A stretch of 64,000 bases of DNA from Spirochaetaceae bacterium (GTDB lineage: Bacteria; Spirochaetota; Spirochaetia; Treponematales; Treponemataceae). The notes below the pieces were generated by a model. It saw nothing but the letters and a program-made list of their open reading frames with translations. It had not been told where the DNA came from and did no database searches. Position 1 is the first letter of the stretch; each line of letters begins with the position of its first letter. Positions 1 through 8,031 of the stretch are shown here, piece by piece. Location: assembly GCA_017416145.1 (NCBI GenBank), contig JAFQDD010000017.1:1-64000 (forward strand). Direction: 5' to 3'. The position numbers and the translations under genes are program-made.

Positions 1-565
1 CAAGTTCTATAAACTCTGAATATTGGTCTAAAATCTTACAGCGTTTTAAGATAGGATTTCCTTTATCTACATTAATATTAACAACTTTTACTGTAATTTC
101 AAGTGGGAAATTTGCGAAATCGGCGGAATATTTTTGTTCTGGAATCAAAAAAGCGTCGGACAATTTCAAAGTTTTTTCTAGTGGGAAATCTTCTTTCCCG
201 TTATAGAAAACGTAGAATTCTGGAAGGGGGATTTTTACAAGTTTTTTTCCGAACTTATTCTTTGTTTTCACAACTTTTTCATAGATTCGAGCGATGTATT
301 CCAAAATGCGAAAAGGCATATTTTCATTTATCGTGGATTGGTGCTCAATTAAAACTACAATTTTATTGTCGATAAGCATTGCGATGTCGTTGTAGTACTT
401 CATATAAAGCACTTGCTCAATCATTACTGGTTTTACTTCTGTGGTCTTGTAATCTAAGTTCGTTTCATGAAGAGCATTATACAACGAAACAAAGTTTTCC
501 TTCGCGGTAATGTCTTTTGCAAACAAATCCACAAAGACAGAGTCTTTGTAATTACGATTTTTCAT
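1..565 (-). CDS. Rpn-family recombination-promoting nuclease / PD-(D/E)XK transposase-like protein (partial)
   Basis: The minus strand is open from ATG at 565 to the window edge, so about 188 N-terminal residues are visible and the C-terminus lies outside. It begins MKNRNYKDSVFVDLFAKD and contains DNKIVVLIEHQSTINENMPF, which is the Rpn/PD-(D/E)XK nuclease core. The E-x-Q form of the catalytic strand is common in spirochaete members of this family. A GGAG ribosome site lies about 8 nt before the ATG. Known Rpn proteins promote recA-independent recombination in E. coli, and many spirochaete copies are multicopy. Catalytic activity and role here are inference. The gene stands alone, upstream of a repeat-rich gap. 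Confidence 0.8.
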   Translation of the reverse strand, partial: MKNRNYKDSVFVDLFAKDITAKENFVSLYNALHETNLDYKTTEVKPVMIEQVLYMKYYNDIAMLIDNKIVVLIEHQSTINENMPFRILEYIARIYEKVVKTKNKFGKKLVKIPLPEFYVFYNGKEDFPLEKTLKLSDAFLIPEQKYSADFANFPLEITVKVVNINVDKGNPILKRCKILDQYSEFIEL

Positions 566-1072
566 ATTCCATTCTCCAAAAGTTTTTTCTGTAGAGAATT
601 TTCCAAACGCAGAATCCCAAGTTTTTCAAAAATCCTTGAGAAAAAATCTCCAGTATTTAAACCGTTCTGAATTCTGAATTCCGAATTCTGAATTTCCCCA
701 CATATACTTATATGCTTTGAATTTCAAAAATTTTGAATAAATTCGGGGAAAAAGTGAAAAAAAGTAAAAAAAAATTCAGAAAATGTCACACGGAAAAATC
801 GCTAACGCTGTTCGGACTAACGTCCTCATTTTTTTTGAACTTAGGATGTTTATCATACTTTTGCTGTTAAGCAAAAGGCGTTAGCAATTAACCTGTGTGA
901 CGCAATTTTTTTTGCCAAGGAGATTTGTGGTTTGCTAACGCTACAGGAATAAAAATTACTTCGTGTAATTTTCATCCCTGTCCAACCAAGTGAACGTGAA
1001 GGACGTAATCTGTGTGGCTTTTTTTGTTGCTGTAACAAAAAAACAAGTTGTGTGTGAATATGAAATTTGAAT
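566..1072. repeat. Gene-free stretch with inverted repeats and hairpins
   Basis: I see no convincing gene here. Near 666-695 there are iterated GAATTC/CTGAATT words. Arms GTCACACGG (785-793) and CCTGTGTGAC (892-901) form a near-perfect inverted repeat, and nested inside are GCTAACG (801-807) and CGTTAGC (879-885). A second strong hairpin at 943-982 pairs AAAATTAC (952-959) with GTAATTTT (965-972) and is extended by ACAGGAAT and ATCCCTGT. A 61-codon minus-strand open frame (853-1038) runs through these structures and I do not count it as a gene. The layout resembles a dispersed intergenic palindromic element. Confidence 0.5.
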
Positions 1073-1112
1073 AAAAAAAGCCAGAAGCATTGGAACTTCT
1101 GGCTTTTGGTTT
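1073..1112 (-). terminator. Rho-independent terminator of metK
   Basis: On the minus strand AAAGCCAGAAG pairs perfectly with CTTCTGGCTTT (1077-1087 with 1096-1106) around an 8-nt loop and is followed by a T run. It lies just after the metK stop. Confidence 0.85.
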
Positions 1113-1124
1113 TAAGTTAATTTA

Positions 1125-2342
1125 TTAGTTTATGGCAGCTTTTAGTTCTACTACTTTGTCGGTTTTTTCCCAAGGGAATTCTTCACGTCCAAAGTGTCCG
1201 TAACTTGCTGTTTTTTGATAAATTGGCTGTTTTAGGTTTAAGGCTTTTACGATTCCAGCTGGTGTGCAATCAAAAACCTTGTTTACAGCTTGGCTGATTT
1301 TTGCCTTGTCCGCTTTTTCTGTGCCGAAGGTTTCTACAAAAATTGACACTGGATATGGAACACCGATTGCATAAGCTAGTTGCACTTCGGCACGTTCTGC
1401 TAAATCTGCTGCCACAATGTTTTTTGCAATGTAACGAGCCATGTAAGCTGCTGAGCGGTCAACCTTACTTGGGTCTTTTCCACTGAAAGCACCGCCACCA
1501 TGGCGTCCCATTCCACCGTAAGAGTCTACAATGATTTTGCGGCCTGTTAAACCAGAATCTCCGTCTGGGCCTCCAATTACGAATTTCCCAGTTGGATTAA
1601 CGTAGATTTTTGTATTTTCGTCCATTAAACCTGTTGGTTCAAGAACTGGTTTGATAATTTGCTCAATAACTGTGTTTCTAATTTCTTCTTGAGAAACATT
1701 TTCATCGTGTTGATGAGAAATTACTACAGCATCAATTCTTACAGGACGATTGTTTTCATCATATTCGATAGTAACTTGGCTTTTTGAGTCTGGGCGTAAC
1801 CAAGCAATTTTTCCAGATTTGCGTAATTCTGTAGCTTTTAGCAATAGTTTGTGGGAAAACATAATTGGAGCTGGCATTAATTCTGGAGTTTCGTTACAAG
1901 CATAGCCAAACATCAATCCTTGGTCTCCAGCACCTTGTTCGCCTTTGTATTCATCAAGGCCTTTCCCAACTACACCTTGGTTAATATCAGAACTTTGGGC
2001 GTGAAGGCGATTCATAAACTCGCAAGTGTTTCCGTTGAATTTTAGCTCGTCTTTGTTGTATCCAATGTCGCAAATAACTTTTCTTACGATTTTTTCAGCT
2101 TCGTCTGAAATGATTTTTGCGTGTTCTGAAGCTTTTTCTGATTGGAAGCCAATTTCCCCACCACACAAAGCGAAATCTGTTGTGGTAAAAGATTCACATG
2201 CAACGTGACAATCTGGGTCAAGTTCTAAACATCGGTCTAAAATTGCGTCTGAAATTTGGTCGCAAACCTTGTCTGGATGGCCTTCTCCAACTGATTCTGA
2301 TGTAAATAAGTAGTGATTTTTTGGTAAAGAGATAGAACTCAT
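1125..2342 (-). CDS. metK: S-adenosylmethionine synthetase
   Basis: This enzyme makes S-adenosylmethionine from methionine and ATP in the cytoplasm. The 405-residue product carries the family signatures: [24 protein letters not shown] near the N-terminus, the ATP motif [12 protein letters not shown] and the P-loop-like [23 protein letters not shown] place the start at the ATG at 2342 because AAGGAG lies 8 nt upstream and the family motif begins about 10 residues later. The same frame is open back to 2450, but those 36 codons are the riboswitch and promoter read as protein. Expression is probably controlled by the SAM riboswitch that overlaps the ribosome site. Confidence 0.97.
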   Translation of the reverse strand: MSSISLPKNHYLFTSESVGEGHPDKVCDQISDAILDRCLELDPDCHVACESFTTTDFALCGGEIGFQSEKASEHAKIISDEAEKIVRKVICDIGYNKDELKFNGNTCEFMNRLHAQSSDINQGVVGKGLDEYKGEQGAGDQGLMFGYACNETPELMPAPIMFSHKLLLKATELRKSGKIAWLRPDSKSQVTIEYDENNRPVRIDAVVISHQHDENVSQEEIRNTVIEQIIKPVLEPTGLMDENTKIYVNPTGKFVIGGPDGDSGLTGRKIIVDSYGGMGRHGGGAFSGKDPSKVDRSAAYMARYIAKNIVAADLAERAEVQLAYAIGVPYPVSIFVETFGTEKADKAKISQAVNKVFDCTPAGIVKALNLKQPIYQKTASYGHFGREEFPWEKTDKVVELKAAIN

Positions 2343-2346
2343 TTTG

Positions 2347-2420
2347 TTCTCCTTTTTAGCAAGATTTTTTAGTTCATACGAACTAATATCCGCCCTGCAA
2401 TTTGGATAAATCGGCGGCAT
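2347..2420 (-). ncRNA. SAM-II-type riboswitch in the metK leader
   Basis: Read 5' to 3' on the minus strand, GCCGCC (2413-2418) pairs with GGGCGG (2390-2395). The loop between them reads GATTTATCCAAATTGCA, very close to the SAM-II core GATTTAACC-N-TATTGCA as I remember it. Downstream the conserved GCTAAAAAGG (2351-2360) contains the metK ribosome site, as expected of a SAM-II pseudoknot that hides the Shine-Dalgarno when SAM binds. Unlike minimal SAM-II, a perfect 7-bp hairpin (TTAGTTC/GAACTAA, 2369-2386) is inserted before GCTAAA. The assignment is by motif and context, not by a covariance search. Confidence 0.75.
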
Positions 2421-2432
2421 AGTGATATTTGT

Positions 2433-2461
2433 ACTATATCCTAAAATCAAAATGTAGGCAA
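2433..2461 (-). promoter_or_regulatory. metK promoter
   Basis: TTGCCT (-35, 2456-2461), a 17-nt spacer and TATAGT (-10, 2433-2438). The predicted start near 2426 lies just before the riboswitch P1 stem, so the leader is almost entirely riboswitch. Confidence 0.65.
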
Positions 2462-2646
2462 GATAATTTGAATTTTGTGGAAAATATTGTAAATAATTGT
2501 AAAATAGAAACCGTTTTCTGTTATTTTATTATATTTTATTGAAAAAAAAGTAATAAAAATATGTTTAAATTTTGAAAAAAACTACACAATTTTTATTTTT
2601 TGCGTTATATTATCTAGCAAGAAGCACATTTTATAGGAGAAAGGTA

Positions 2647-2955
2647 ATGGCTTTATACAAAACTTATTCAAAAAACCAAAAAACTTGTGCGGTAACTTTT
2701 GAGTTATCTCCAGAGGCAGCAAACGGTGCAGAACAAGTTTGGTTAGCTGGTGATTTTAACAGTTGGTCAAGTATCGACACACCAATGAAAAAATTAAAAA
2801 ATGGAACATTCAAAGTAAAATTAACTTTAGAAGCTGGTAAAGAATATCAGTTCAGATATTTACTTGATGGAAAAAGATGGGAAAATGACTGGGCAGCAGA
2901 CAAATATGTTCCAGCTCCATTTTCATACACAGATAATTCTGTAGTTATTGTTTAG
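2647..2955 (+). CDS. Small CBM48 / isoamylase-N glycogen-recognition domain protein
   Basis: The 102-residue protein is essentially one early-set carbohydrate-binding module, like the N-domain of isoamylases and the glycogen-binding domain of AMPK. Typical residues are WLAGDFNSWS, the central MKKLKNGTFKVKLTL and YQFRYLLDGKRWENDWAAD. I choose ATG 2647 because AGGAGAAAGG lies just before it; the frame is open back to 2572 but without family sequence. There is no catalytic domain, so it may bind glycogen or another glucan or regulate a partner enzyme. It stands alone between a divergent metK and its own terminator. Confidence 0.85.
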   Translation: MALYKTYSKNQKTCAVTFELSPEAANGAEQVWLAGDFNSWSSIDTPMKKLKNGTFKVKLTLEAGKEYQFRYLLDGKRWENDWAADKYVPAPFSYTDNSVVIV

Positions 2956-2976
2956 TTTTTAATTTTTACTTTTGAT

Positions 2977-3012
2977 GAAAGCGGATTTCCCTAGGGAGTC
3001 CGCTTTTTTTGT
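2977..3012 (+). terminator. Rho-independent terminator
   Basis: AAGCGGA pairs with TCCGCTT, the top closed by TCCCTAGGGA, followed by seven or more T, just after the CBM48 gene. Confidence 0.85.
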
Positions 3013-3047
3013 TTTATATTTCTAATATTTTCCAAAATAAAAGTCTC

Positions 3048-3076
3048 TTGTTACATAAAGATTTACGTGTTAGAAT
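3048..3076 (+). promoter_or_regulatory. putP promoter
   Basis: TTGTTA (3048-3053), 17-nt spacer, TAGAAT (3071-3076) with an upstream TGT extension. The block TTTACGTGTTA before the -10 recurs at the promoter near 43078-43091. Confidence 0.6.
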
Positions 3077-3114
3077 TGTGTTAGAAAATTTGATTTTTTG
3101 AGAGGAGAAAAAAA

Positions 3115-4635
3115 GTGAGTTCTACAATGATTTCGCATATTCTTGCTTTCGTAATCTATCTTGGTTTTATGATTATGATTGGGGTAATGTATGCAAAAAA
3201 GAACAATTCATCTAGTGACTTTTTCCTAGGTGGAAGAAAAGTTGGTCCTTGGATGACAGCTTTAAGTGCAGAAGCTTCTGATATGTCAGGTTGGCTTTTA
3301 ATGGGTTTGCCTGGTCTTGCTTATCTTGGTGGAATGAAGGAAGCATTTTGGACAGCACTTGGTTTGGTAATTGGTACATATCTTAACTGGCTAATTGTTG
3401 CAAAACCTTTACGCAAATGTACAATCGCTTTTGGGGATTCAATTACAATTCCAGAATTTTTAACAAATCGTTTTAAAGACAAATCAAAAGTTTTATCAAC
3501 AGTTTCAGTTATTTTTATCATTTTGTTCTTTACAATTTACACAGCTAGTGGATTTGTTGCTTGTGCAAAACTTTTTAACAGTGTATTTGGGTTGCCATAT
3601 CATGTTGGGTTAGTTTTAGGAACAATAGTAATTCTTTTGTATACAATACTGGGTGGATATTTGGCTGTTTGTGCAACAGACTTTATTCAAGGAACATTGA
3701 TGTTTATTGCTTGTATTGTTGCTGCCGCTGTAATGGTAGTTGTTCTAGGTGGACCTGGAGAAGCAATGGCAAGTGTTGCAGCTTTTAGCGAAAGAGCAAT
3801 TAGTGGTGAGTTTGGCGAAGCTATGCAGGGCAAATTTTTAGCAAATCAAAATTATGGAATTGTTCCGATTATTTCAGCACTTGCTTGGGGATTGGGATAT
3901 TTTGGTATGCCACATATTCTAGTTCGCTTTATGGGAATTCGCTCAAACAAAGAAGTTGCTCTTTCAAGAAGAATTGCAACAGTTTGGGTTGTAATTGCAT
4001 TTATTGGAACATTGATTGTTGGTTCTTTGGGAACAGTTTATTTGCCAGAAATTCTTTCACCATCTGCTGCAGAAACAGTTTTTAGTGCCACAATTCAAAA
4101 AATGTTTCCAGCATTTATTGGTGGAATTTTCTTGTGTGCAATTTTAGCAGCTGCCATGAGTACAGCAGACTCTCAACTTTTGGTTGCTTCTTCTGCATTT
4201 AGCCAAGATATTTTCAAAGGCTTAATCAAAAAAGATGCAACAACAAAAGAAGTTTTAAGCATCAGCCGTATTGCAGTATTTATTATCGCAGCCGTTGCTT
4301 TTGTGCTTTCTTTGGACGAAAACAGTTCAATTTTTGGACTTGTTAGTTATGCTTGGGCTGGTTTTGGTGCAACTTTTGGACCACTTGTTTTATTGGCTCT
4401 TTTCTGGAAAGGTGCTACAGCAAAAGGTGCAATCGCTGGTTTGATTGGTGGCGGTGTTACAGTTGTAGCTTGGCATAATATTCCAGCAACAGTTGCTCCA
4501 ATTTTTGGCGTATACGAAATCCTACCAGCATTTATTGTTTGTTTAGTTCTTGCAGTTGTTGTAAGTCTTTTGGACAAAAACAAAGATCCAGAAATGATTG
4601 CTGAATTTGAAGCATTCAAAAAAATGGAAGACTAG
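3115..4635 (+). CDS. putP: Sodium/proline symporter (SSS family)
   Basis: A membrane transporter of the sodium:solute symporter family that imports proline with Na+. The 506-residue sequence has about 13 hydrophobic segments and PutP hallmarks: SSDFFLGGRKVGPWMTALSAEASDMSGWLLMGLPG, the GGYLAVCATDFIQG loop, and LAAAMSTADSQLLVASS near residue 345, which holds sodium-site Ser/Thr residues. The start is GTG at 3115 with AGGAG about 7 nt upstream; an in-frame ATG follows four codons later. It is a single-gene unit with its own promoter and terminator. Proline as substrate is inferred from overall resemblance. Confidence 0.92.
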   Translation: MSSTMISHILAFVIYLGFMIMIGVMYAKKNNSSSDFFLGGRKVGPWMTALSAEASDMSGWLLMGLPGLAYLGGMKEAFWTALGLVIGTYLNWLIVAKPLRKCTIAFGDSITIPEFLTNRFKDKSKVLSTVSVIFIILFFTIYTASGFVACAKLFNSVFGLPYHVGLVLGTIVILLYTILGGYLAVCATDFIQGTLMFIACIVAAAVMVVVLGGPGEAMASVAAFSERAISGEFGEAMQGKFLANQNYGIVPIISALAWGLGYFGMPHILVRFMGIRSNKEVALSRRIATVWVVIAFIGTLIVGSLGTVYLPEILSPSAAETVFSATIQKMFPAFIGGIFLCAILAAAMSTADSQLLVASSAFSQDIFKGLIKKDATTKEVLSISRIAVFIIAAVAFVLSLDENSSIFGLVSYAWAGFGATFGPLVLLALFWKGATAKGAIAGLIGGGVTVVAWHNIPATVAPIFGVYEILPAFIVCLVLAVVVSLLDKNKDPEMIAEFEAFKKMED

Positions 4636-4659
4636 TTTTTATAATTTCGGCTAAAAGCA

Positions 4660-4715
4660 AAAAAAAGAAAAAGCGAAAGCCTTTGGTGAATCCTTGGGTT
4701 TTCGCTTTTTTTGTT
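4660..4715. terminator. Bidirectional terminator between putP and the GNAT gene
   Basis: AAGCGAAAGCC (from 4671) pairs with GGGTTTTCGCTT with small bulges. There is an A-rich run on the left and a T run on the right, so it can serve both convergent genes. Confidence 0.75.
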
Positions 4716-4733
4716 TTAAAGTTTAAATATCAA

Positions 4734-5222
4734 TTAGAGTTCAATGTAGTGGGGGATAATGTCTTGATATGTGTTGTCTATTGATAAAAAGCCTTTTGGA
4801 ATGATGCCAAGTTGGGTAAAGCCTAGTTTTTTGTATAAGTTTAGGGCTGGTTTGTTTGTGGCAACTACGGCGTTGAATTGAAGAATCTTAAAATCAAGTT
4901 CTTTGGCTTTTTTTAGACAGTCTTTTACTAAAAACTCACCAACGCCTTTACCACGCTGGTCTTTTTTTACGGCGTAACTGGCATTGCAAATGTGTCCGCA
5001 ACGGCCGACGTTGTTTGGGTGTAAAATGTATAAGCCGACTGGCTCTTTTGAAGAAGAATCTATAGCAACTCCGGTGAAGGACTGACTTTGGAAAAAAGAC
5101 CAGCCAGATTCAGGGGATAAAGTTTCCATTTGCGGGAAGGCGATGCCATCAAGTACAACTTGGTTCCAGATTTCTAGGGCAGATTCTAGGTTGTCTTTTG
5201 ATATTGGGTGGATTTGGTACAT
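4734..5222 (-). CDS. GNAT-family N-acetyltransferase
   Basis: A 162-residue acyl-CoA-dependent acetyltransferase. The acetyl-CoA site is visible as DQRGKGVGEFLVKDCLKKA (Q/RxxGxG/A motif, about residues 88-106), followed by the family-typical ATNKPALNLYKKLGFTQLG near residues 121-139. The substrate cannot be told from sequence; the overall form resembles phosphinothricin/amino-acid acetyltransferases. No Shine-Dalgarno precedes the ATG; instead a promoter with its -10 six bases upstream suggests a leaderless mRNA. It borders the defence island, and a nine-base G tract lies upstream of its promoter. Confidence 0.9.
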   Translation of the reverse strand: MYQIHPISKDNLESALEIWNQVVLDGIAFPQMETLSPESGWSFFQSQSFTGVAIDSSSKEPVGLYILHPNNVGRCGHICNASYAVKKDQRGKGVGEFLVKDCLKKAKELDFKILQFNAVVATNKPALNLYKKLGFTQLGIIPKGFLSIDNTYQDIIPHYIEL

Positions 5223-5228
5223 GGGGAT

Positions 5229-5257
5229 ATTGTAGTGATTTTTGGGCGGGATGGCAA
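5229..5257 (-). promoter_or_regulatory. Promoter of the GNAT gene, apparently leaderless
   Basis: TTGCCA (5252-5257), 17-nt spacer, TACAAT (5229-5234), then six bases (ATCCCC) to the ATG at 5222. Transcription should begin at or next to the start codon. Confidence 0.6.
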
Positions 5258-5293
5258 GGAAGAGGGAAGCATAGAGACAATGGCATACTATTT

Positions 5294-5302
5294 CCCCCCC
5301 CC
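5294..5302. repeat. Homopolymeric C9/G9 tract
   Basis: Nine consecutive C on the plus strand, 37 bp upstream of the -35 box of the GNAT gene and 40 bp after the end of the SIR2-PIN gene. Such tracts can slip and vary in length. Confidence 0.9.
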
Positions 5303-5342
5303 ACTTACAATAGAATTTTATTTTAAAAAATTTTATTACCTT

Positions 5343-8009
5343 TTACTTTTCTTTTTTTTGTTTATTTTTTTTTCTTTTATTTCTTTCTTTTGCTAATTTT
5401 ATTTCCTTTTTACTATCATACCTGGCAAGTCTTGTTCTATCATCATTAGTCAATTGCAGATTTTTCTGCTCTTGTTCAAGTTGAGCTTTTTTCTGCTCAA
5501 GAATCTCGGCCTGATGAGTAACATTTTCGGAAAACTTACTTTGAACTTGCATTGCATAAAATGGATATGATCCATCTGATTTTGCCGAATCAATTAAATC
5601 TTTTTCAAGGTATTTATTTATTGCTTTATTACCTTGTCTTTGTATTTCATCAAGTTTTAAATCCGCTTGTATATAGAACTTCTCAGCTATATTTTCTATA
5701 ACTTCTTTGTTTATAACATGAAAACCACAAGTATAGATATCTGATACCATACAATTATATAAATTGTCTAAGTCTAAAGAATAATCATTTATTCCTAAAA
5801 ATCTAAACAAACCTTCAGGAGACCAATTTGAGATTCTTTTATGCGTATCAATTTTTTTTAGATTAGTTGTTTGTGTTATAAAACAAAATGGTTCATCTTG
5901 TGCTAATGAAACTAATTCAGCTTCTGTCTGACATTGAAAATCATTTCGATATGAATCATTATTGAGTCTATTTTCTTTTATAACCTGTGTATATTCTACT
6001 TTAAGAGCTTCATGTTTTTCATCTATTTCTTTAGGTTTTATTCTTATAGATATACCTAATTCAGATAATCTATTCATTAAGCATTTATCTAAATCATTCT
6101 CATAATCCTCTCCTATACAATTAGCAAAATACGTATCCATGAATTGAAAATGTTCTTTTTGATATGCATTATATGCACCATCAATAAACAAATTCTGTTT
6201 ATAAAAACCATATCCAGTATAGGCTTGATAAAGGTTTAAATTATCCATTGGCTTATCTGCAAAATTTGCAATTGCCCAATACGCATGATCACTAAGTTCT
6301 ATAAATAAACTTTCTGTAATCCATAAATCAGAATTATATATTTTTAGTTTATCGAGTAAATCTAATGAAAACTTATTGGTTTGACATGATTTTGCTATTA
6401 ATGAGATTAAAATACTAGAATCAATATATATTTTTTTATTTCTTAATGTCTCAAGACGTTTTTCTCTGGCATCTTGGTTATGTCCCAGAATATTATAAAT
6501 AAAATAACCATTACAAAGTAGGGCTAAATAATTTCTTACTTCTTGAGTTGGAATTTGAATAATTTTAATTACTAAATCAATAAAATGATTATATTCAATT
6601 GTGTTAAGATTAGATAAAGCCCCTTCAAATGCTGTCGCAATATCAAATCCCAAATTAATATCAAAATCATCTTCTGATAATACCTTTCTAGCAATTTCAA
6701 GACCTCTTTTTTGAAACAAGATTTCTAATCCTGCATGAAGATATGCTAAAATTTTTTCAATTTCAACCTCATTTGCATTTTGATTTTGCAATTGAATTCT
6801 ACAATATTCATTAAAACTTTCCTTAAACTCCAGAGTTTGAATCCTATTTGTGCTTAAAAATTCAATACCTTGCGAAGATAACCTGTACGAAGAAGCATCA
6901 TTATCTATATAGCCATCTTCACAAAGTTGTTCTATAGCAGAAATAACATTATGCTTATCAATTGTTATTTTCTTTATTTTCAGTTCAGTTTGAATTTCAT
7001 GAAGAGTCATAGATTTTGTTTTTAATATATTTAAAATACAATTAGAAAAAGCTTTTGAAATAATACTATTATCACTATTAATAAAATAAATTTCATTATA
7101 TAAAAAAACAGCAGATGCAATTTCAGATTCATACAATTCTTCAGGACTTTTTCCCACTAATCGACTATTACGATTAGGAATAAATGCATCATATTGTTTT
7201 AAGATTTTTGTTAACTGTAAGTGTTTTCCATCTGTGTTTGAATAAGGAATTACTCGAATATTTTCTTTTATATATAATTCGTCTATTTCTTCTTGTTTTA
7301 ATCCAGTCGCGAACATATAAACAGGAGAACTTGGACTTGCAATTTCTTTTGCACGAAGTAATTGCTGCTTAAAATCTGGATCATTTGCAGAATATCCAAT
7401 TAATACAACATTACGCATATGGAGCAAAGAATTTATTTTCTCTCTCCAAATTCTAAAGTCTGGAGAATTTTGAACTTTCAAATAATCTTTTTCTGATAGA
7501 ATAAAAGTATCCGGATTTCTAAAATCTCCATGAATTTTATATATATAATTTTTTGCTCCCGAATTCAAAGTTCTTAAATCATCAATAGAATTGCCTTTCT
7601 CAATAAAGACAATTCCCTTGTTATTTAAATATCGTTTTAATTCAGAATCATAATTTGTTGTAAGATAAACTTTTATTGGCCAATCAGTTATTATTGAGTA
7701 TATTTCAGAATGTGTGGGTTTTATTTTGCCAAAAGCTTCTTCTAAAATTGAAACAATTGACCCTTTTCCAAATCTTTCTTCAGCAAAATCAAAAAATTGG
7801 AGAAATTTCTCTGGGTCATTTTTTTCCCATAGGTTAGCATATCTTTCTTGTATATTTGTCTCACATTCAGAATGAATCCCCTCATAAACAATTTTTACTA
7901 GCCCTCCCCATGTTGGAAATCCAGTGCCTACGGATATACCAGAACCCACTAAAATTATACTATCACCTTGAGAAATGATTTCTACGAACTTTCTATCAAA
8001 TCTATCCAT
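5343..8009 (-). CDS. SIR2-like / winged-helix / PIN-like defence protein
   Basis: An 888-residue protein with three recognisable parts. Residues 1-270 are a SIR2-like NAD-binding domain of the type used as NADase effector in phage defence: GSGISVGTGFPTW (22-34), TTNYD (117-121), KIHGD (158-162) and GYSANDPDF (205-213). Residues about 315-390 look like a winged helix (LHEIQTELKIKKITIDKHNVI then a beta wing). Residues about 525-720 resemble a PIN-type nuclease: KIYIDSSILISLI (D530), ESLFIELS, ECQTEAELVSLAQDEPFCFITQ-like end. The tail is a charged coiled coil ending in a Lys-rich stretch. It is the last gene of type I operon 1, 22 nt after hsdS. NAD depletion with or without RNA cleavage on infection is inference. 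Confidence 0.8.
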   Translation of the reverse strand: MDRFDRKFVEIISQGDSIILVGSGISVGTGFPTWGGLVKIVYEGIHSECETNIQERYANLWEKNDPEKFLQFFDFAEERFGKGSIVSILEEAFGKIKPTHSEIYSIITDWPIKVYLTTNYDSELKRYLNNKGIVFIEKGNSIDDLRTLNSGAKNYIYKIHGDFRNPDTFILSEKDYLKVQNSPDFRIWREKINSLLHMRNVVLIGYSANDPDFKQQLLRAKEIASPSSPVYMFATGLKQEEIDELYIKENIRVIPYSNTDGKHLQLTKILKQYDAFIPNRNSRLVGKSPEELYESEIASAVFLYNEIYFINSDNSIISKAFSNCILNILKTKSMTLHEIQTELKIKKITIDKHNVISAIEQLCEDGYIDNDASSYRLSSQGIEFLSTNRIQTLEFKESFNEYCRIQLQNQNANEVEIEKILAYLHAGLEILFQKRGLEIARKVLSEDDFDINLGFDIATAFEGALSNLNTIEYNHFIDLVIKIIQIPTQEVRNYLALLCNGYFIYNILGHNQDAREKRLETLRNKKIYIDSSILISLIAKSCQTNKFSLDLLDKLKIYNSDLWITESLFIELSDHAYWAIANFADKPMDNLNLYQAYTGYGFYKQNLFIDGAYNAYQKEHFQFMDTYFANCIGEDYENDLDKCLMNRLSELGISIRIKPKEIDEKHEALKVEYTQVIKENRLNNDSYRNDFQCQTEAELVSLAQDEPFCFITQTTNLKKIDTHKRISNWSPEGLFRFLGINDYSLDLDNLYNCMVSDIYTCGFHVINKEVIENIAEKFYIQADLKLDEIQRQGNKAINKYLEKDLIDSAKSDGSYPFYAMQVQSKFSENVTHQAEILEQKKAQLEQEQKNLQLTNDDRTRLARYDSKKEIKLAKERNKRKKNKQKKEK

Positions 8010-8031
8010 TCTTAGACCTCTCTATTTTTTA

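Noticed and set aside
853-1038. 61-codon minus-strand open frame
   Set aside because: It runs through nested inverted repeats, lacks a ribosome site and has no coding character.
2343-2450. N-terminal extension of MetK by 36 codons
   Set aside because: The extension translates the promoter-riboswitch leader. The ATG at 2342 has a good ribosome site and matches the usual MetK start.
5223-5342. Left attachment site of the island
   Set aside because: I looked for the tRNA T-arm or 59-bp repeat here and found neither.
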